Assembly: GCA_036245805.1 (NCBI GenBank)
Contig: BTRK01000005.1
Span: 30,299,469-30,363,468, forward strand
Direction of reading: 5' to 3'
Source of the DNA: Pristionchus mayeri
Lineage: Eukaryota; Nematoda; Chromadorea; Rhabditida; Neodiplogasteridae
Length of the DNA stretch: 64,000 bases
Part shown: piece by piece, positions 31,659 to 44,613 of the stretch
Numbering within the stretch: the stretch's first letter is position 1
How the letters are laid out: each line of letters starts with the position of its first letter
Program-made: the position numbers and the translations under genes
Notes under the pieces: generated by a model
What the model was told of the DNA's origin: nothing
What the model saw: the letters and a program-made list of their open reading frames with translations, nothing else
Database searches by the model: none

Positions 31659-34600
31659 ATGGCCATCGTTCAATTCAAGTTCTTGAACGGAACAAAAATT
31701 CACCGGTATGTTCTCCTCTGTCTATCTGATAAAATGGTAAAGGTACAGGTGTTAGGCATTGTTCCACGCAAGAGCGGACTGTGCTATCCCCTATGTAGCA
31801 ACGAGAGCCTATCCTAGAAACAAGTGGCCTGTTGCGAGAATTCAAACCCCCTTGTTGTGTGCACGTTTTGGGATGTCTATCTGATTATTAACAAAAATAT
31901 ATTTATAATAATATACTATATTCTAGTTTTGCCCCGGATCTTCAAGGCGAGGCCCTACTACTAGACATCAAGAAACGAGTGGCTGAACTAGTCGACAAGG
32001 ATGACTACAAGCTCTTCTGGAGAGGTACGCTGATTGAAAGACAACCGTATGTATTAGAGACCGCAAATCAAATATATTCGATATGCGAATGACGAGAAAT
32101 GAAGTGTTATTCGAATGACCGGCCAATCGAGTATAATTCTAATCGATTGGCGAGGATAATCAATTGGCCAATCGAATATTCACTCGATTGAGCAATCAAA
32201 TATTGACTAATACGACGAGAGACGAGGCCGCTCTCTCACGTGAGGGAGAGTGAGAAGGAATCGAATATTGAAATGACAGGGAGAGTGACTATTCGAATGA
32301 CAAAGGATATTCGATTGGGTCAATTGAATAGTGATTTCAATATTCGATTGGCCAGTCGTTTGGCGGTCTCTAGTATGTATATCAGCAGCATCGGGGGATC
32401 AACGCAAACACTAAGAAGCGCAGGGGATGTGCAAATCCGTATATTTCAGGTTTGCAGAACGAAGAGCTGCTCGATACTGAGAAAGATCTATCGGCGGCTC
32501 TGGAATATGCCCATAATGCTGCCAAAAAGTAAGTCACTCATAAAAAACCAATAAAAAACTCTGAGTTGAATGAGGATTTTTCAAAAACGTACTGAAAGAA
32601 AATCGCACGGTGTGAAGCTACTTGCTTGTGCTCGCCCCCTGTTGAATAAGACATTTCGTGCAAATAGAAAAAAAATAGAATTCTGATCAGTAGAATCTTT
32701 CAACGCTATGATTGCAGAACGGCGCGGCCTCCGTGGGTGCAGCTGTCGATCAAGTCGGAGGCTGCAGCAGAGGCTGCAGCAGCTGCAGCAGCTGCAGCAG
32801 TCTTCGTCCCCCGCTGGCTGCTGCTGAAGAACGGCGGCAACGACTGCTTCCTCAACGCAGCGCTGCAGTATCTGAGGAGGGCGAGGGACCTCAAGAGTGC
32901 ACTCGAGAAGTGGGAGGCACCTCAGGACTCGAACAAAAGCGAGAAACAGCAGGCGAGAGAATGGCTGCTCTCCGGGCTGTGGCAGCTGCTAGACGTGGTT
33001 AGTCATTTCAGATTTATTCCTGAACACTAAATTATGCTAATTCCTGAAAAATTACCAAGTGTGAGCCATCATACCATCTTTCGGTTGAATAATTGACCAT
33101 CTACAACTTCCCTCTAATAAGTAAAGCTGATTGAAAAAGAGCGGAATGCAAAAGCAACGCAACGTAAAAAAATGCAATGTCTCTTTCTCTTGACAGTCTA
33201 TCCTCTATTCAGGAAGGCGAGGAGGATCCACGGGAGTTCCGTCAATGTCTGCCCCAAGTGATTGGGAGTCTGGAGAAGAACTTCCTCACTTCGCAGCAGG
33301 ATGCTTATGAGATTCTGACGAAGATCTTCGATGACGTCATCCCTGAATCTGTCGGGAAGAAGTTCGTAGTGGAGAGTGCGAGGAAGAGGAGATGCAGAGA
33401 CAACGAGCAGTGCAAGGTCAGAGGTTGATGATTATTCTGACTTTATGTTATCATACACAAGATTGATATATACCTTGGTGCTACAGTCACAGATGGTCTA
33501 AAATCCTTATTAAAAATCGCACTTTTCAGGGTCTGGAGCTTGTCGTCTCTGGACCGATTCATTATCAGCACATCGGAAGTATGAATCAGGTGATTAATCA
33601 GGCTAAATTTTGATGGAAATGAAAAGCGTGGAAAAATTCTGAGAAAAGCGTAGCGAATAATTAATGTAAATGCTTCTGTCAGATCGTGGACCTGGAGGCT
33701 CTTCTCTCTGACGAGTGGAGGGAGGTCGAGGGAGAGAACGAGTTGCGACACTGCTCTGCCTGCTGCGAGTGCTGCACTGCAGCCAGGGAGGGACACGACG
33801 AGGGAAGATGCGAAGAGTGCAGGGGAGACAACAAGGAGTATGTCGAGTGAGTATGTCGAAAACGCCTTATCGAGTTCAGTAATGAATGTGGCATTCATAC
33901 CACAACAGTCGTTGTCGCTTGTAGTCAGTTACCAATCAGTGAGAGATATCATAGCGTGATCAATAATATGCTGATGAATCTGCCATGCATAACCCATTCG
34001 TTGTCACTTGTAGTCAACTACATTTCCGGAAATTGCATCATAAAATAATAATATTGCAGGCATCAGCGTTTCCAGTTCAAGGGCGATTCAGAGTACGCCC
34101 TGGTCGCCTTCAATATTCTGCACGAGAGCGAGAGAGTCGACTGGGCACTCGCAAAGAACTGCAACATGGACAAGATGAAGCTGATGGGTGAGATTATTTT
34201 ACTCTTCCAGCCCTCCTCCTCTGTGCATGTACTCTATACAGACAATCCAAATGTGAAAAAAAACATACATTTTTCGTACTTATTAGTGAGTAGGTGTAAC
34301 TAATGTGCGATATGGAAAGGCACATCTATGGCATTGTTCATCTCATATTGTTCAGGTCATACGTGGAAGGCCGTGGCGGTGATCAAGCACATCGGAGTGG
34401 CGAGGGAGAACTGGTCGACTGGCCACTACGTATGCTACACGAGGGAGGACGACAACCAGTGGTGAGGACGACGATCCATCATTCAATATTAATGTAATAA
34501 TCGGAATATTCGATCAATTGAGCCTAAATAGGTATTGGGTAGCCTAGACATTTGCAACATCACGTTGCCCTTTTGATATTTTATGGAATTTTAATGCGAA

Positions 34601-34756
34601 CTGAATGAAGTAATTTCTCTCAGGTGGCTGCACGACGATGCCCTGACTCCTCGTCCGATCGGGAGAAAGTACCGAGTGAGAAGTGGATACTCGTACCCCT
34701 TCGGCACCACGGACATGCAGGGAGTACTGGCGGTGCTCTTCCAGAAGATCGAATGA
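31659..34756 (+). CDS. USP-type deubiquitinase with N-terminal ubiquitin-like module (USP1)
   Basis: Ten exons (31659-31705, 31927-32024, 32450-32528, 32718-32997, 33213-33416, 33530-33589, 33683-33846, 34060-34187, 34356-34461, 34624-34756), all in frame, about 432 residues. Residues 1-75 look like a ubiquitin-like fold (AIVQFKFLNGTKI ... IKKRVAELV ... YKLFWRG). An alanine run follows, then the peptidase C19 signatures: Cys box NGGNDCFLNAALQYL, QQDAYEILTKIFDD, a zinc finger (HCSACCECC ... CEECRG), and His box STGHYVCYTREDD followed by WWLHDDA. It would cleave ubiquitin or a ubiquitin-like protein from substrates. The Cys box is unlike the usual GNTCYMNS. Intron 2 holds a hAT-like MITE. Polyadenylation signal AATAAA near 34875. 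Confidence 0.85.
32055..32372. mobile_element. hAT-like MITE, 318 bp, in intron 2 of USP1
   Basis: Ends TAGAGACCGC and GCGGTCTCTA; 8-bp target duplication GTATGTAT at 32047-32054 and 32373-32380. The interior has repeated ATTCGAATRR/CGATTGGCCAAT motifs. Non-coding. Confidence 0.85.
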
Positions 34757-35563
34757 TGAATTATTCGAATATTTGGGTGAAACTTTTGTGATCCATTTTG
34801 GCTGTTAAGAATCGGTGTGGTCGATGTGTCTTCTATCGACCGAATTGTACTGTCACAATTATGATACTGGTTACAATAAATTTCTTTTGTCGAATTCATT
34901 CCTTATCACTGCCTCTTAAAGAAGGATTCTGAGCAATCACGCGCATGGTTGAAATATTTTTTTCAAATAGGGAGAGAACTATTTTGAAGTCGCGTGGTCT
35001 CTCGCTCGTTGCCTGACCTCTAGGGTCACTTAGAACTCTTCCAACTAGTCGTAACTTCCTTCAATTCAAAGATATGAAAATTCGTACTACTCTCATTGCT
35101 ACTGCATATCAATGAGAGTCTGAGCATAAAGCGAGAGAAGATATTTATCAGGAAAAGATTTCACTACCTTTTTGGGAGTTATGCAAGAGTAAATTATACA
35201 GTGAAACTCTGGTTTCTTCCATTGGTCAGGACACTGGCTACCAACTGGGTATCAAACAATAAGATATGTGCGAGGGCATGTTGAAATTGCATTGCTTGTA
35301 TGAACTGCTACTGTATTATTGCCGAAACATGTACACATGAAGTCATATCTGTGATCACTCCGTCCAAAATTTGAAAAAAATCTCAACCTTTGTTTCCCGA
35401 AACGATCATTTCCACAAGTCTCTTCGGCTGTCAAATGTGAAATTATTCCTCTATTCCCCTTTCTCTAATCAATGACACATTCTGAATAAGAACATTTATC
35501 ATAAATATTTCACACATACAATACATCCATTTTATACCAATGAAATCACAAGTTGTTCACTCT
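34757..35563. other. intergenic, convergent
   Basis: No gene recognised between the ends of USP1 (+) and the UBL-module gene (-). Confidence 0.4.
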
Positions 35564-37484
35564 TTATTTGGGGTTAAATACGGTATCACGATGAGCAATC
35601 ATAAGTTTCCTGCTGTGAACAGTTTGAACAATGTACTCTCCGATCTTAGCTCTCATCGGTCTCACTGAATGCTTGGAAGTCCTCAGCGTAGACTGAAAAT
35701 AGACTATGAGAATGTAGTTTCAGAAGATATATCCAACTCATTGGTAGGCTTACCTTCTTCTCATCTTGGTCCATCAGGAAAGCTCCAAATTCATCCCTCA
35801 TCAATCTCGTTCTGACAGGAAGAATGAGAGATACTTTCTTGCTTCCTTGTTCAAAATCCTGAACAGTTATAACTCAATTTCCACTTTGCAGTCGATTTCG
35901 TTTCATTTTATTTTTTGTATGAATCTACAGCATTTTAAAAACATGTTCACTCACGTCAGTCATCCGCACAACATCTGCCAGTTCCAGTTCGTGGCATCTC
36001 CCGTTCATTTGGAGATGATCACAGACTCGAGAGAGCATCGTTCGAATGAGTTTGAGGGGCATGACATCCAGATAGTCGTCGGGATCGGCGTACTCTTCTA
36101 TCCAAATATTTCTCACTCTATCAGCCAATCCGAGCAGAAACTCTTTCATTTCTGCAAAGTATGGCATTTTTCTACCAGAGAATACAAATTCAATGCGTAC
36201 CAGGCGTAACTTGCTGATCACGGTAGAAGTTCACCAGTGAAGGTCGCAATCGATCAATCAACTCGAGCCAATGCTCACTGGAAATAGTTTTTGAAGGTTG
36301 GTTCATGTTGTAGGGAGTAGTTATGGTAATTAGAGAAAGTTACGAGACCGCCCCCTCGGTTTTTGAAACATTAAGCGAGAAGGGGGCAGAGGTCTTGTTA
36401 CCTTGTCAAAAATTGCCTACCCTAGTAAAGAGCCGAGATATCAACTCACAAGTCGACATTAAAAGCAGGAGTGATCATCAATTGGAGAATCGATTCAGGC
36501 ACGAAGAAATTGACGAAGAGCCGAACAATTTCTTCTTCGACGCGAGAGAAGTGCACAAGTTGGAATTGAGTTGATTCGGCGATTGGACTGAGGTGTTCGA
36601 TGATATTCTTGAGATTCTTCGCACTCGTCCGTACACCAATGCGCTAAAAGAAAATTAAATAATATTAAAAATATTGTTGAATGCAAATGAAGATAGATAA
36701 GAAACCTTTTTCGATTTCTTCATCGAGCACTCGGATTGTCCCATCTCCTCGAAGCGTGATGTCAGTACTGCTTCCCATTCCGAATTTCCCTCTCGATTTT
36801 TGAACGAAACGGAGATTTCAATTTGATCCGTGCCTTCCTGAAAAGTATTTATCATTACTACAATTTATGTAAAAATGTTTATTCAGAAGGGGATGCTCAT
36901 TGCGATAAGTGTTCAACTCACAATTTTCTGAACGGTGAATGAATGCAGGGTGTGAAGTTCAAATATAACGCTCTCCTTAATGTCATCCACGTCTTCTGGA
37001 GACGAATCTGCATGCTCTTTGAGTGACAGCGAGAGGTTAATGCGGGAAAATCTCATCATGCTGTAAAGCAAATATCATTTTGCGCTGTTTTTAATAGGAA
37101 ACTCACATCACTCCAATGAATTTCACAATTTCCATCGAAGGAAAGAGCTCGGAGTATTGAAGAACAATTCCACTGGGACAGATTTTCAGTGTTTGAATTC
37201 CTGGAAAAAAACACTTCATAAATATTTGAAATATTTGTTGAAAATGGCAAGCTTTTATACAAACGGAAACCTTACCATGACTAAGCAGGTCGACGGGATG
37301 ATTGCCCACAATGGCTGCACGCTTTTTGATAGCTTGCATAGAATGTTCTTCGTAAAGGCATGCGGCGAGTCTGCAAAATTGGAATAGAATAGGCAGCATT
37401 GATTAAAAGAGCAAGACCGAGAGGGAACAAACAATACCGATAAGTGATTCCATTGAAGCCCATCTTGAAGAGAAGGTAGACCAT
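35564..37484 (-). CDS. unknown protein sharing the UBL first-exon module of the USP genes
   Basis: Ten exons (37438-37484, 37276-37370, 37107-37200, 36922-37060, 36706-36837, 36450-36643, 36201-36277, 35955-36151, 35754-35858, 35564-35692) join in one frame of about 402 residues, ending HRDTVFNPK. Exon 1 is 47 nt ending in phase 2 (MVYLLFKMGFNGITYR) and exon 2 ends in phase 1 (QAIKKRAAIVGNHPVDLLSH), the same layout as the ubiquitin-like exons of USP1 and USP3. The rest has no protease Cys, QQD or GHY motif. It contains stretches such as RTSAKNLKNIIEHLSPIAES and KEFLLGLADRVRNIWIEEYA that are predicted helical by composition. No known domain recognised. It may be an adaptor in the same pathway; that is inference from the shared module and position. 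Confidence 0.7.
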
Positions 37485-38869
37485 GATTCGAAACTGAGGA
37501 AAGTAGTAGTGAGTGATAGTGATGATAGTGGTGTAAGCGATACAAGAATACAAGACGATAGCTGATTGGAATGAAACTGATTGAATGATGGAGCAGAGCT
37601 AGGATGCTTCCGCGATTGTAAAGACTGGACACGTGTCTGAGGACGCTTCCAGTCTTAGCTCCATAAAAGTAATTACTGCTTCTCCCCCACCTTGCCCACA
37701 GGGTATACAATGATATATCTCAATGGTCATTTCCGAGATAGTATCTCTCTCCTATCGATTGGCATTGCCTTTGTGACCAATACATTTCTAATATCCTACC
37801 ATGGTGTCCCGAAGACTACAATAGATGTCCTAGTCAATAAATGTATGAACTGAGACGCTTCCTGACAACAGCATATGTCTCGGCCATCGAGAAAGAATGC
37901 AGACGTGAAAGAGAACAGACATCAATAATTTACGGGAGATAGGTGAAAGAATAATAACGAAACATCTCAAAAACAAGCAGAAGAACGAAGAAGAGAATAG
38001 AAGTCAAATAAGGTGTAACACCAATAAGAGATGAGAAGGTAATGCATTCTAATGCGCGTGTTAGGTAGATATAATGTTTCTCCTCAGCCCGAACCAACGG
38101 TGATCATAGTAGGCAACTCCTGCGCGCCAAGAGCAATCTACGTGGGTCCGAATCCAGCTATGTGCGATTCGTTGTTGCTGTTTTTCTCATTCATTAAAAA
38201 TACGCGCTTTCGCCTGCGCTGAGGCCCGATCTTCTCATTCTCATATCTCGAGATACTTCAGATAAAGTGATTTCTCATCGGATTTCTGTCCTCTACGACA
38301 ACCACTATTCCACATGTACAATCTATTTTTCGTTTTACTCCTTCTTTAATAGTTCCCAGAAAAGAGGCGCCCTCGCCTCTCCCCTCCGGGGAATCGCACC
38401 ACCATCGTTGGAATGCGCAATACCCTCTGGACAGGACTGTTTGGCTCAAACACAAAAAAATGTCCAAAGAATTTGAATCTGATCCATGGAAATAAAATAT
38501 GTGTTATGGTAGTTATTAGTGAGTATTATCGATTCGATATATATGCCAACTCCAAAGCGAACGGTGCTCCGTTGCGCTTTTATCCCCCCCCCCTTCCGAA
38601 TGCGGCGTTCTCAGTGGATGTGTTGACTGTACGGTCTTTATCATCTGGATTCCGTACAGCAATATATATAATCATTTGTAATTGAATGAATTTCATTCGT
38701 AAATTATTGATCACAGGCATAAATATCAGAAATGGAAACAACTTGAAAGAAGGAATAAATAGAAACTTTTTTTATTTTTTTTTTACTGGAAAATAGTTCA
38801 TCATAACCTATAGAACCTAAGTGAAATAATAAAAACAGATTAACAAGCGATGGAGAGCCATCAGGTTCG
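37485..38869. other. intergenic between UBL-module gene and USP2
   Basis: Nothing recognised. A run of Cs lies near 38585, and a B-box-like GGGTCCGAATCC near 38140 has no matching A box. Confidence 0.4.
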
Positions 38870-41228
38870 CTATTTGATCTTCTCGAAGAGGATTGCGACG
38901 ACTCCTCTCATGTCAGTCTCTCCTTCACCGTAGGGAAGAGGACTACAGGGAATGAATGAACGACCGATCGAAGACGGAGTCTCGTCATCATCGTGCAACC
39001 ACCTGAAGGAATATTTTTTCGAATGTCATTTTCGGAAAGTGCACAAGAAGCTAAAAATTTCAAGAAAAGCTCCCGGTATGGGAACTTCACCAGCACAATA
39101 TTGAGGGGAGGTAAAAAATTGACACGTCGATACTTATAAAGGCTACTTTTTCTCGTGGAAGGTCTCATAAATAGATAGAGATGATAGAAATGTTTCTCAA
39201 ATCGCATAATCGTAAGAGATGAATCCGACTGACCACTCTCCGTCGTCTTCTCTCGTGTATGTGACGTAGTGTCCTCCAGAGTATCCATTCACGACGGTTC
39301 CCAAGTGCTTGATAACAGCCACTGCCTGCCACTGTTCACCTGGAATATGGTTGGTCAGGTGTTAGCTTTTGAATATGTTCGATTTGCCTTTGTAAATAAT
39401 AGTTTTTACGACCTGTGCTTTGATAATCTTTCACCCCAGGGAGAAAACTTACTCACTCATCAGCCTAACTTCTAGAGAGTTACTCAAAAAATTAAAAAAG
39501 AACTAACCGAACAGCGTCATTCCGTCCATGTCACAGTTTCCCGCCAGTGCCCAATCAAGTCTTCTATCAGTATGGAGAATATTGAAGGCGACGAGAGCAT
39601 AGTTGGAAGTACCAGTGAAGGTGTGGCGCTTCTCTCTGAAAAGAATTCAATATATAAATTTCAGTTATTTTGAGAAGAAGATATGATTGGCTACACCGAT
39701 CGAGTTATAATAACTCACTTGATGTATGGTTGCTTGTCCTTCTTGCACACTTCGCACTTGTCCTCATTGTGTCCTTCTTCGGCAGCGATGCAGCACGGGC
39801 AGCACTCGCAGCAGTGTCGCACGTTCCCCTCCTCGCCCCCCTCGGCTGCCCACTCGTCAGTCAGCAGCGTCTCGAGGTTGATCACCTGCATTTCAAATTA
39901 AAAACGAATTCTATAGGATAAAAGTTGTGTTCTGATATCGCAGACTGTGAATTAGTTCACTGTCAATTCGTACCTCGTAGTTATGCACGACGTTGTAATA
40001 GAAGATCGGGCCCGGTTCCTTTTTTTCGTGTCCCTGAAAGAAGATTAATTTACTTTTGTAATGGAGACAGTGGCATGGGTGATCCGAAAGCGACTCTATT
40101 GCATCGTCTTGTAAACCCTCGAGACGAGCCAAAATTCGAACTGACATTGCAGTCCTTTCTGTCCCTGCATCTTCTTCGAGTTGCTGCCTCGATGTGGAAC
40201 GTCTTCTCGATCGACTAAATTAGGTAATTATACCCATGGTTTTAGCCAAATTAAGTTACCGGTGGGATTAGCTGATCGAAGATCTTGATCAGGATTTCGT
40301 AAGCATCTTGCTGCGTGTACAGGAAGTCCTGCTCGAGGCCTGGAATGAAAAAATGATTGTAAATGTCGGCTTGAAAAATTACTTTCAATGAATATTATTC
40401 TATACAATAGGATTGCATTCATATGCAACTCTTTTCCAGACGAACTGTTGTGCAAGATTACCTGTGAGGACGAATGGGAGGTAAGTCCGCAAGCACCAAG
40501 ATTCTGTCGTTCCCTCCATCGTCATGTAACACGTGAGAAGCTTGAGAATGAATTCCTTCTTTTTCGCCTCTTCATTCAGTTCCTCCGGGGCGACTCGTGT
40601 GTTGAGAGAATGCACGAGATCCTTCGCCCTTCTCATGTACTGCAGAGCGGCGTTGAGGAAACAGTCGTTGCGCCTGTTTCCGAGCAGAATCCAAGGAGAC
40701 ACAATCTTCGAAGGCTGCTCGTCATCAGAGTAGGAGGGGGAAGGGGAGGGGGAGATGATTGAATCAGTAGAAGAGGAAGAGACGATCGAGTCAGTGGAGG
40801 AGGCGCGAGTGCGCGAGGTGTTGATGCGAGTGAGAGCTGGCTCGTTGACACGCTTCAACCCGAGATACGGATGGGTGAGACTGCTGACTCTCCTGCAAGG
40901 TATTTGTTGAAGTTGAATAAATCATAGTATCCCGTATTTGCCCCGTTTTAGCATTCGAGAGCAGAGGTTATTTGGAATTAATTTTGCTTTGAAATGTCAC
41001 ATTCCTCTTACATATAAATCAGTTAATTTAGGAAACTATATGACCGCTTATTGACCAGAAAGAACGTTAAAATGTGATACGTCACAACACGTTTGTTTAA
41101 TAGTGAGAGTAGTACCTGTGTGGTTGTTCCCTCTTCAGTCGTTCCTTCCTCTCCTGGAGGGTTTCGTTTCCGTAGTTGCTACGTTGAAGAGACTGCGAGC
41201 TACTGGGCATCGAGTGTCTACCAGACAT
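38870..41228 (-). CDS. USP-type deubiquitinase without UBL module (USP2)
   Basis: Nine exons (41116-41228, 40462-40892, 40260-40339, 40146-40214, 39974-40033, 39719-39885, 39508-39635, 39234-39339, 38870-39002), about 428 residues, in frame throughout. A Ser/Gln/Arg-rich N-terminus (MSGRHSMPSSSQSLQRSNYG) and a Ser/Asp-rich stretch precede the catalytic domain: Cys box RRNDCFLNAALQYMRRAKDL, QQDAYEILIKIFD, zinc finger (CCECCPCC ... CEVCKK), His box SGGHYVTYTREDDGEW then LHDDD. Exons of 60, 128 and 106 nt match USP1 and USP3 exactly, and 167 nt matches USP3. An extra intron splits the QQD exon into 80 + 69 nt, where USP3 has a single 149-nt exon. No UBL exons were found upstream. Confidence 0.85.
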
Positions 41229-42133
41229 CTATGAATTATTATAATAGTAATTAATACAAGTATTTCAGAAAAGAGCAGAGAGATCGAAGCGAGAAAGGAA
41301 GTGAGGAATGGATGAGTAGTGAATGAATGAATCTGTCAGAAGGAGGGGTGAAGATCGGATGCCCCCGACACCAAATTAAGAGATCAGATAAGACCGGAAT
41401 CCTAAAGTCTCAACTTCCCAAGGGACATCGAACCGTAAATGAGCAGTAAAGCCTATGCGAGTCTGGAAGTGGCAATAGAAGATCCACGCCAGTGGGAAAT
41501 CCAAGCGCGTCGTTGCATAGGTCAATAGAATGCAGCACCGCCACAGGGGAACAATTTATTAAAATCGATAATCATTTATTTTCCAGGAAACAAGCAATAA
41601 CAACAAGTACTTGTAATCGAACGACAAGAAATCGAAAATAACAAAGTTACTTTGTGGGATAAATTGTGAAATCAATCTCCAGATTGATCGAGTAACGTAG
41701 TCGTTGGAAGTACTCAGGAGTTCCTCAATATGTTTTATGAAAAGCTCATCTTAGTTGCGTTTTAAGTGTATAACGTGAGTGTTATTTGACTGATTATATA
41801 AGTATGACTCGTATTACCTCAAACTTAAAGAATTTGTTGTTTCCGTAGCCTTTTGATGTATCAAATTTGACTCCGTTGTGTTCCCTCACAAAAGGAGCTT
41901 CGCAAGAGCTCTGACGAACCAATTTGATCTTGAAATAAACAGAGAATGACCTGGCCCTGCAGATACGAAACGTCGAAAACTAAAAATACTAAATATTTTT
42001 CAGAAAAAAAAACGTAAAGTAAGAGAGATGATGGCGCTCTCTCCCTAACTTTCGTTTTTAAAGTGTACAAACACATGTATAATTCAGTCAACTGATAATC
42101 CCGTTCAAAATTAGAATTTCTTTTCTTCGGAAC
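41229..42133. other. intergenic upstream of USP2
   Basis: No gene recognised. The UBL exons present in USP1 and USP3 were looked for here on the minus strand and not found. Confidence 0.35.
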
Positions 42134-42513
42134 TAGGCTTCGAAAAAGGAGAATCTAGCAAGAAACAAGAACGATCATTTGTTCTCGTTTATCAGAATTG
42201 ACCGGTGGATTTTCGAACAAGAGTTCTTAAATAAGAATGAATTCTTGGAAAGAATTCTTGCGAGAACTATTTTGCGAAAATCGAGACCGTTGAGCGGTGA
42301 TCGGAGCGGGTGAAATGATATGGAGTAGTCAGAGAAAGAATGAGTTTCACTATCCATACATCAGTTTCCGAAACAATTCATTCTTGATCAAGAAAATCAT
42401 TCTTGACCAAGAACGACCGTTCCATTCTTGCTCGAGAGTTCTTGAATGAGAATGGTTTCTTGGCAAGAATTAATCGAGTTCTCGCAAGAATATTTCTTGT
42501 TTTTCGAAGCCTA
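42134..42513. mobile_element. hAT-like MITE, 380 bp
   Basis: Ends TAGGCTTCGAAAAA and TTTTTCGAAGCCTA are perfect inverted repeats. 8-bp duplication TTCGGAAC at 42126-42133 and 42514-42521. The interior is full of AAGAATTCTTG/CAAGAA palindromic motifs. No coding. Confidence 0.85.
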
Positions 42514-42577
42514 TTCGGAACACACTTCTTAATGTTTTCATTGGATGGGAAATAGTCTTACTCGGGAAAAGGCTTCG

Positions 42578-43425
42578 TTATGATAGCAAGGAACGCGGAT
42601 AAATATTTTGTATCTTCTCTAGTTGTTTGGTAGATTCGAATAACCCTGTAAATACGATTGCAAAATATAAAACAATTCTCATCCACCAGTCTAATCCAGC
42701 CACTTTAATTGCTTCAGACTGTACGTGACTCTTTGTAAGCTTAGAAATTTCAGTGAATTTCGCTCGAATGATTCCAGATGTGACCTAAAAGATAGGATTA
42801 GAATTTCCGGCATTCGAAACAAACTCCATTGTCCACAATTGGTGTTACATCCCTTGTTGGCTGAACAATCTCCATTATCGGCCGAGAATTCTAGAAAGAG
42901 TGAGATTGCTTGGAAATTTCAGGTGAGATTACGCACAGTGGTGCTTTTGTCCGAAAGTGCTCGAATATTCAATGTTGATTCCATATTATCCAACTTGGTC
43001 TGCATTATCTTCAAAAGGGATAGAAATGAAAGTGCTCTATCGGGGTCGAACAACCTTCATTTGATCAGTAATCGCGTTATTCATCTCTTCTTGCTTGGTT
43101 GCAATCAATAGACTGATTCGCTCTTCCATTTCCCTGATCTGAAATTAGTTAAATTTATTGAATATTCCAATTCAAAACTCAATTGCCTTTTGATTCTTCA
43201 GCCCCAGAACGGTTCGGAAAGAGTTAGTCGCATTCTCCAACTCGATCTGTAAATATGATTATCTTTTCGGGTACTATCAAATGCACTTACTGTTTTAACC
43301 GCCAACCTTTCATGAAGTTCATCGATCTTAATTGAATCAATTATGCTTGATTTCAACATTTACTAGTTGTGCGACTTACGATTGCTTTGTCCGACTTGTC
43401 ACTCTGATCATGCATTGTCTGCTCT
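42578..43425 (-). CDS. coiled-coil protein with a C-terminal membrane helix (rough model)
   Basis: Short minus-strand exons with consensus splice sites encode charged, heptad-like segments in order: EQTMHDQSDKSDKAI (43380-43425), IDELHERLAVKT, IELENATNSFRTVLGLKNQK, IREMEERISLLIATKQEEMN, IMQTKLDNMESTLNIRALSD. After that come a Cys segment (CSANKGCNTNCGQW), and then WWMRIVLYFAIVFTGLF, a likely membrane helix, with a short tail ending at 42578. Exon joins near the Cys segment are not resolved and the start is unknown; a transposon nest lies just upstream (43627-46049) and may separate or have removed 5' exons. Not recognised as a known family. Confidence 0.4.
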
Positions 43426-44164
43426 CTGCAAAATAATAATTGAATTACATAATAAAGTTACTGAGCAATGTTCAAAAGTGAACACAATAAAATAAGTAAA
43501 TTGCGGAAAAAAAGAGAAACAGATGACGCGCCACACAGCTAGTGATAAGAAAGGCCATGACTCATGTAGTGGAAGGGTCCCTAATGATCGATACCCGAGA
43601 GATTGTGCGTCACAATGTAAATAGTATTAGGATGTTTCAAAAGTTCGTGGAATTTTTTTCGAAAATTTTTTATTTGAAGGGATCAATCTCACTTACTAAG
43701 AGTGCGTAGCAGTGGGTTGGGCTACCAGTACACTTCAAGTTCCGCGCGAGATGGATAACGAATTTCATAGTTTACGCGAATAGCACGAATTCGAAGTTGT
43801 GTCACAAAAATGGCCAAGCGCGAAATTAGTTCCTATGAACAGATAGAGGTCATGTGATAATGCCTCGTTGCTTCGTAGTTGCCAAGTAGTTTACTGGTCT
43901 TTCCCGGCCTTCAAAAACGCGCTGCACCTTTACTACGAAACTCGAAAATTTCAACGTGTTTTAAAAATGTTCACCGATTTTGATATCAACTAAGGTACCA
44001 AACTCATATAAATAATTTTCAACTAATTTACATTGTCAAATTAGTCCGTTTGATTAGCAACTAACCATGAAAATTTGAGAAAATTCTGAAAATGACCTCC
44101 CATTGACAAGATTAAAATGAAAAGTTTTGATATTTTCTTACGGTCATTATAGAAAGGTGCAATA

Positions 44165-44417
44165 TTAAAGGAGGAGTAAACTCAAAATTCAATTTTTGAA
44201 GCTATCATATGCACTGCCTAGAGCTCCACAATGATAATAAGCTCCAAAATTTTCACATTGATATCTCCATTCCGAACAGAGTTATAGCTAGTTGGCCGGG
44301 AGCCAGATAAGGGAAAGCTCAGGGAAGGGGGCGAGATAGCACGCAACTTGAAGAGAGTGCGTCACTAGGTGAAACATATTCCAACCGGGTGCGCGTTTGC
44401 ATTTACTCCTCCTTTAA
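44165..44417. mobile_element. MITE, TTAAAGGAGGAGYAAA termini, copy 2
   Basis: 253 bp, same ends and interior order as 5001-5252 (GTTGGCCGGGAGCCA, GGGAAAGCTCAGG, GACTTGAAGAGAG-like). Inserted in the mariner-like element. Confidence 0.85.
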
Positions 44418-44613
44418 TAGTTCAAATGAAAGTAAGATAGCTGCCGCTACTTCACAGTAAACCAGAATTTTAAACCTTGAACGAAAATGAAATTATAATG
44501 TTTTAAAATAGAGGCCAAAAAACACTCATTTTTGACTATTTCATCATCACTAAGGTAATAATCTAAGGAGCTATCATGCTGAAAATATACAGCTGGTCAA
44601 TCTTTATTATATA

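Noticed and set aside
38100..38170. tRNA gene from GGGTCCGAATCC
   Set aside because: B-box-like only; no A box at proper distance and no cloverleaf pairing found.
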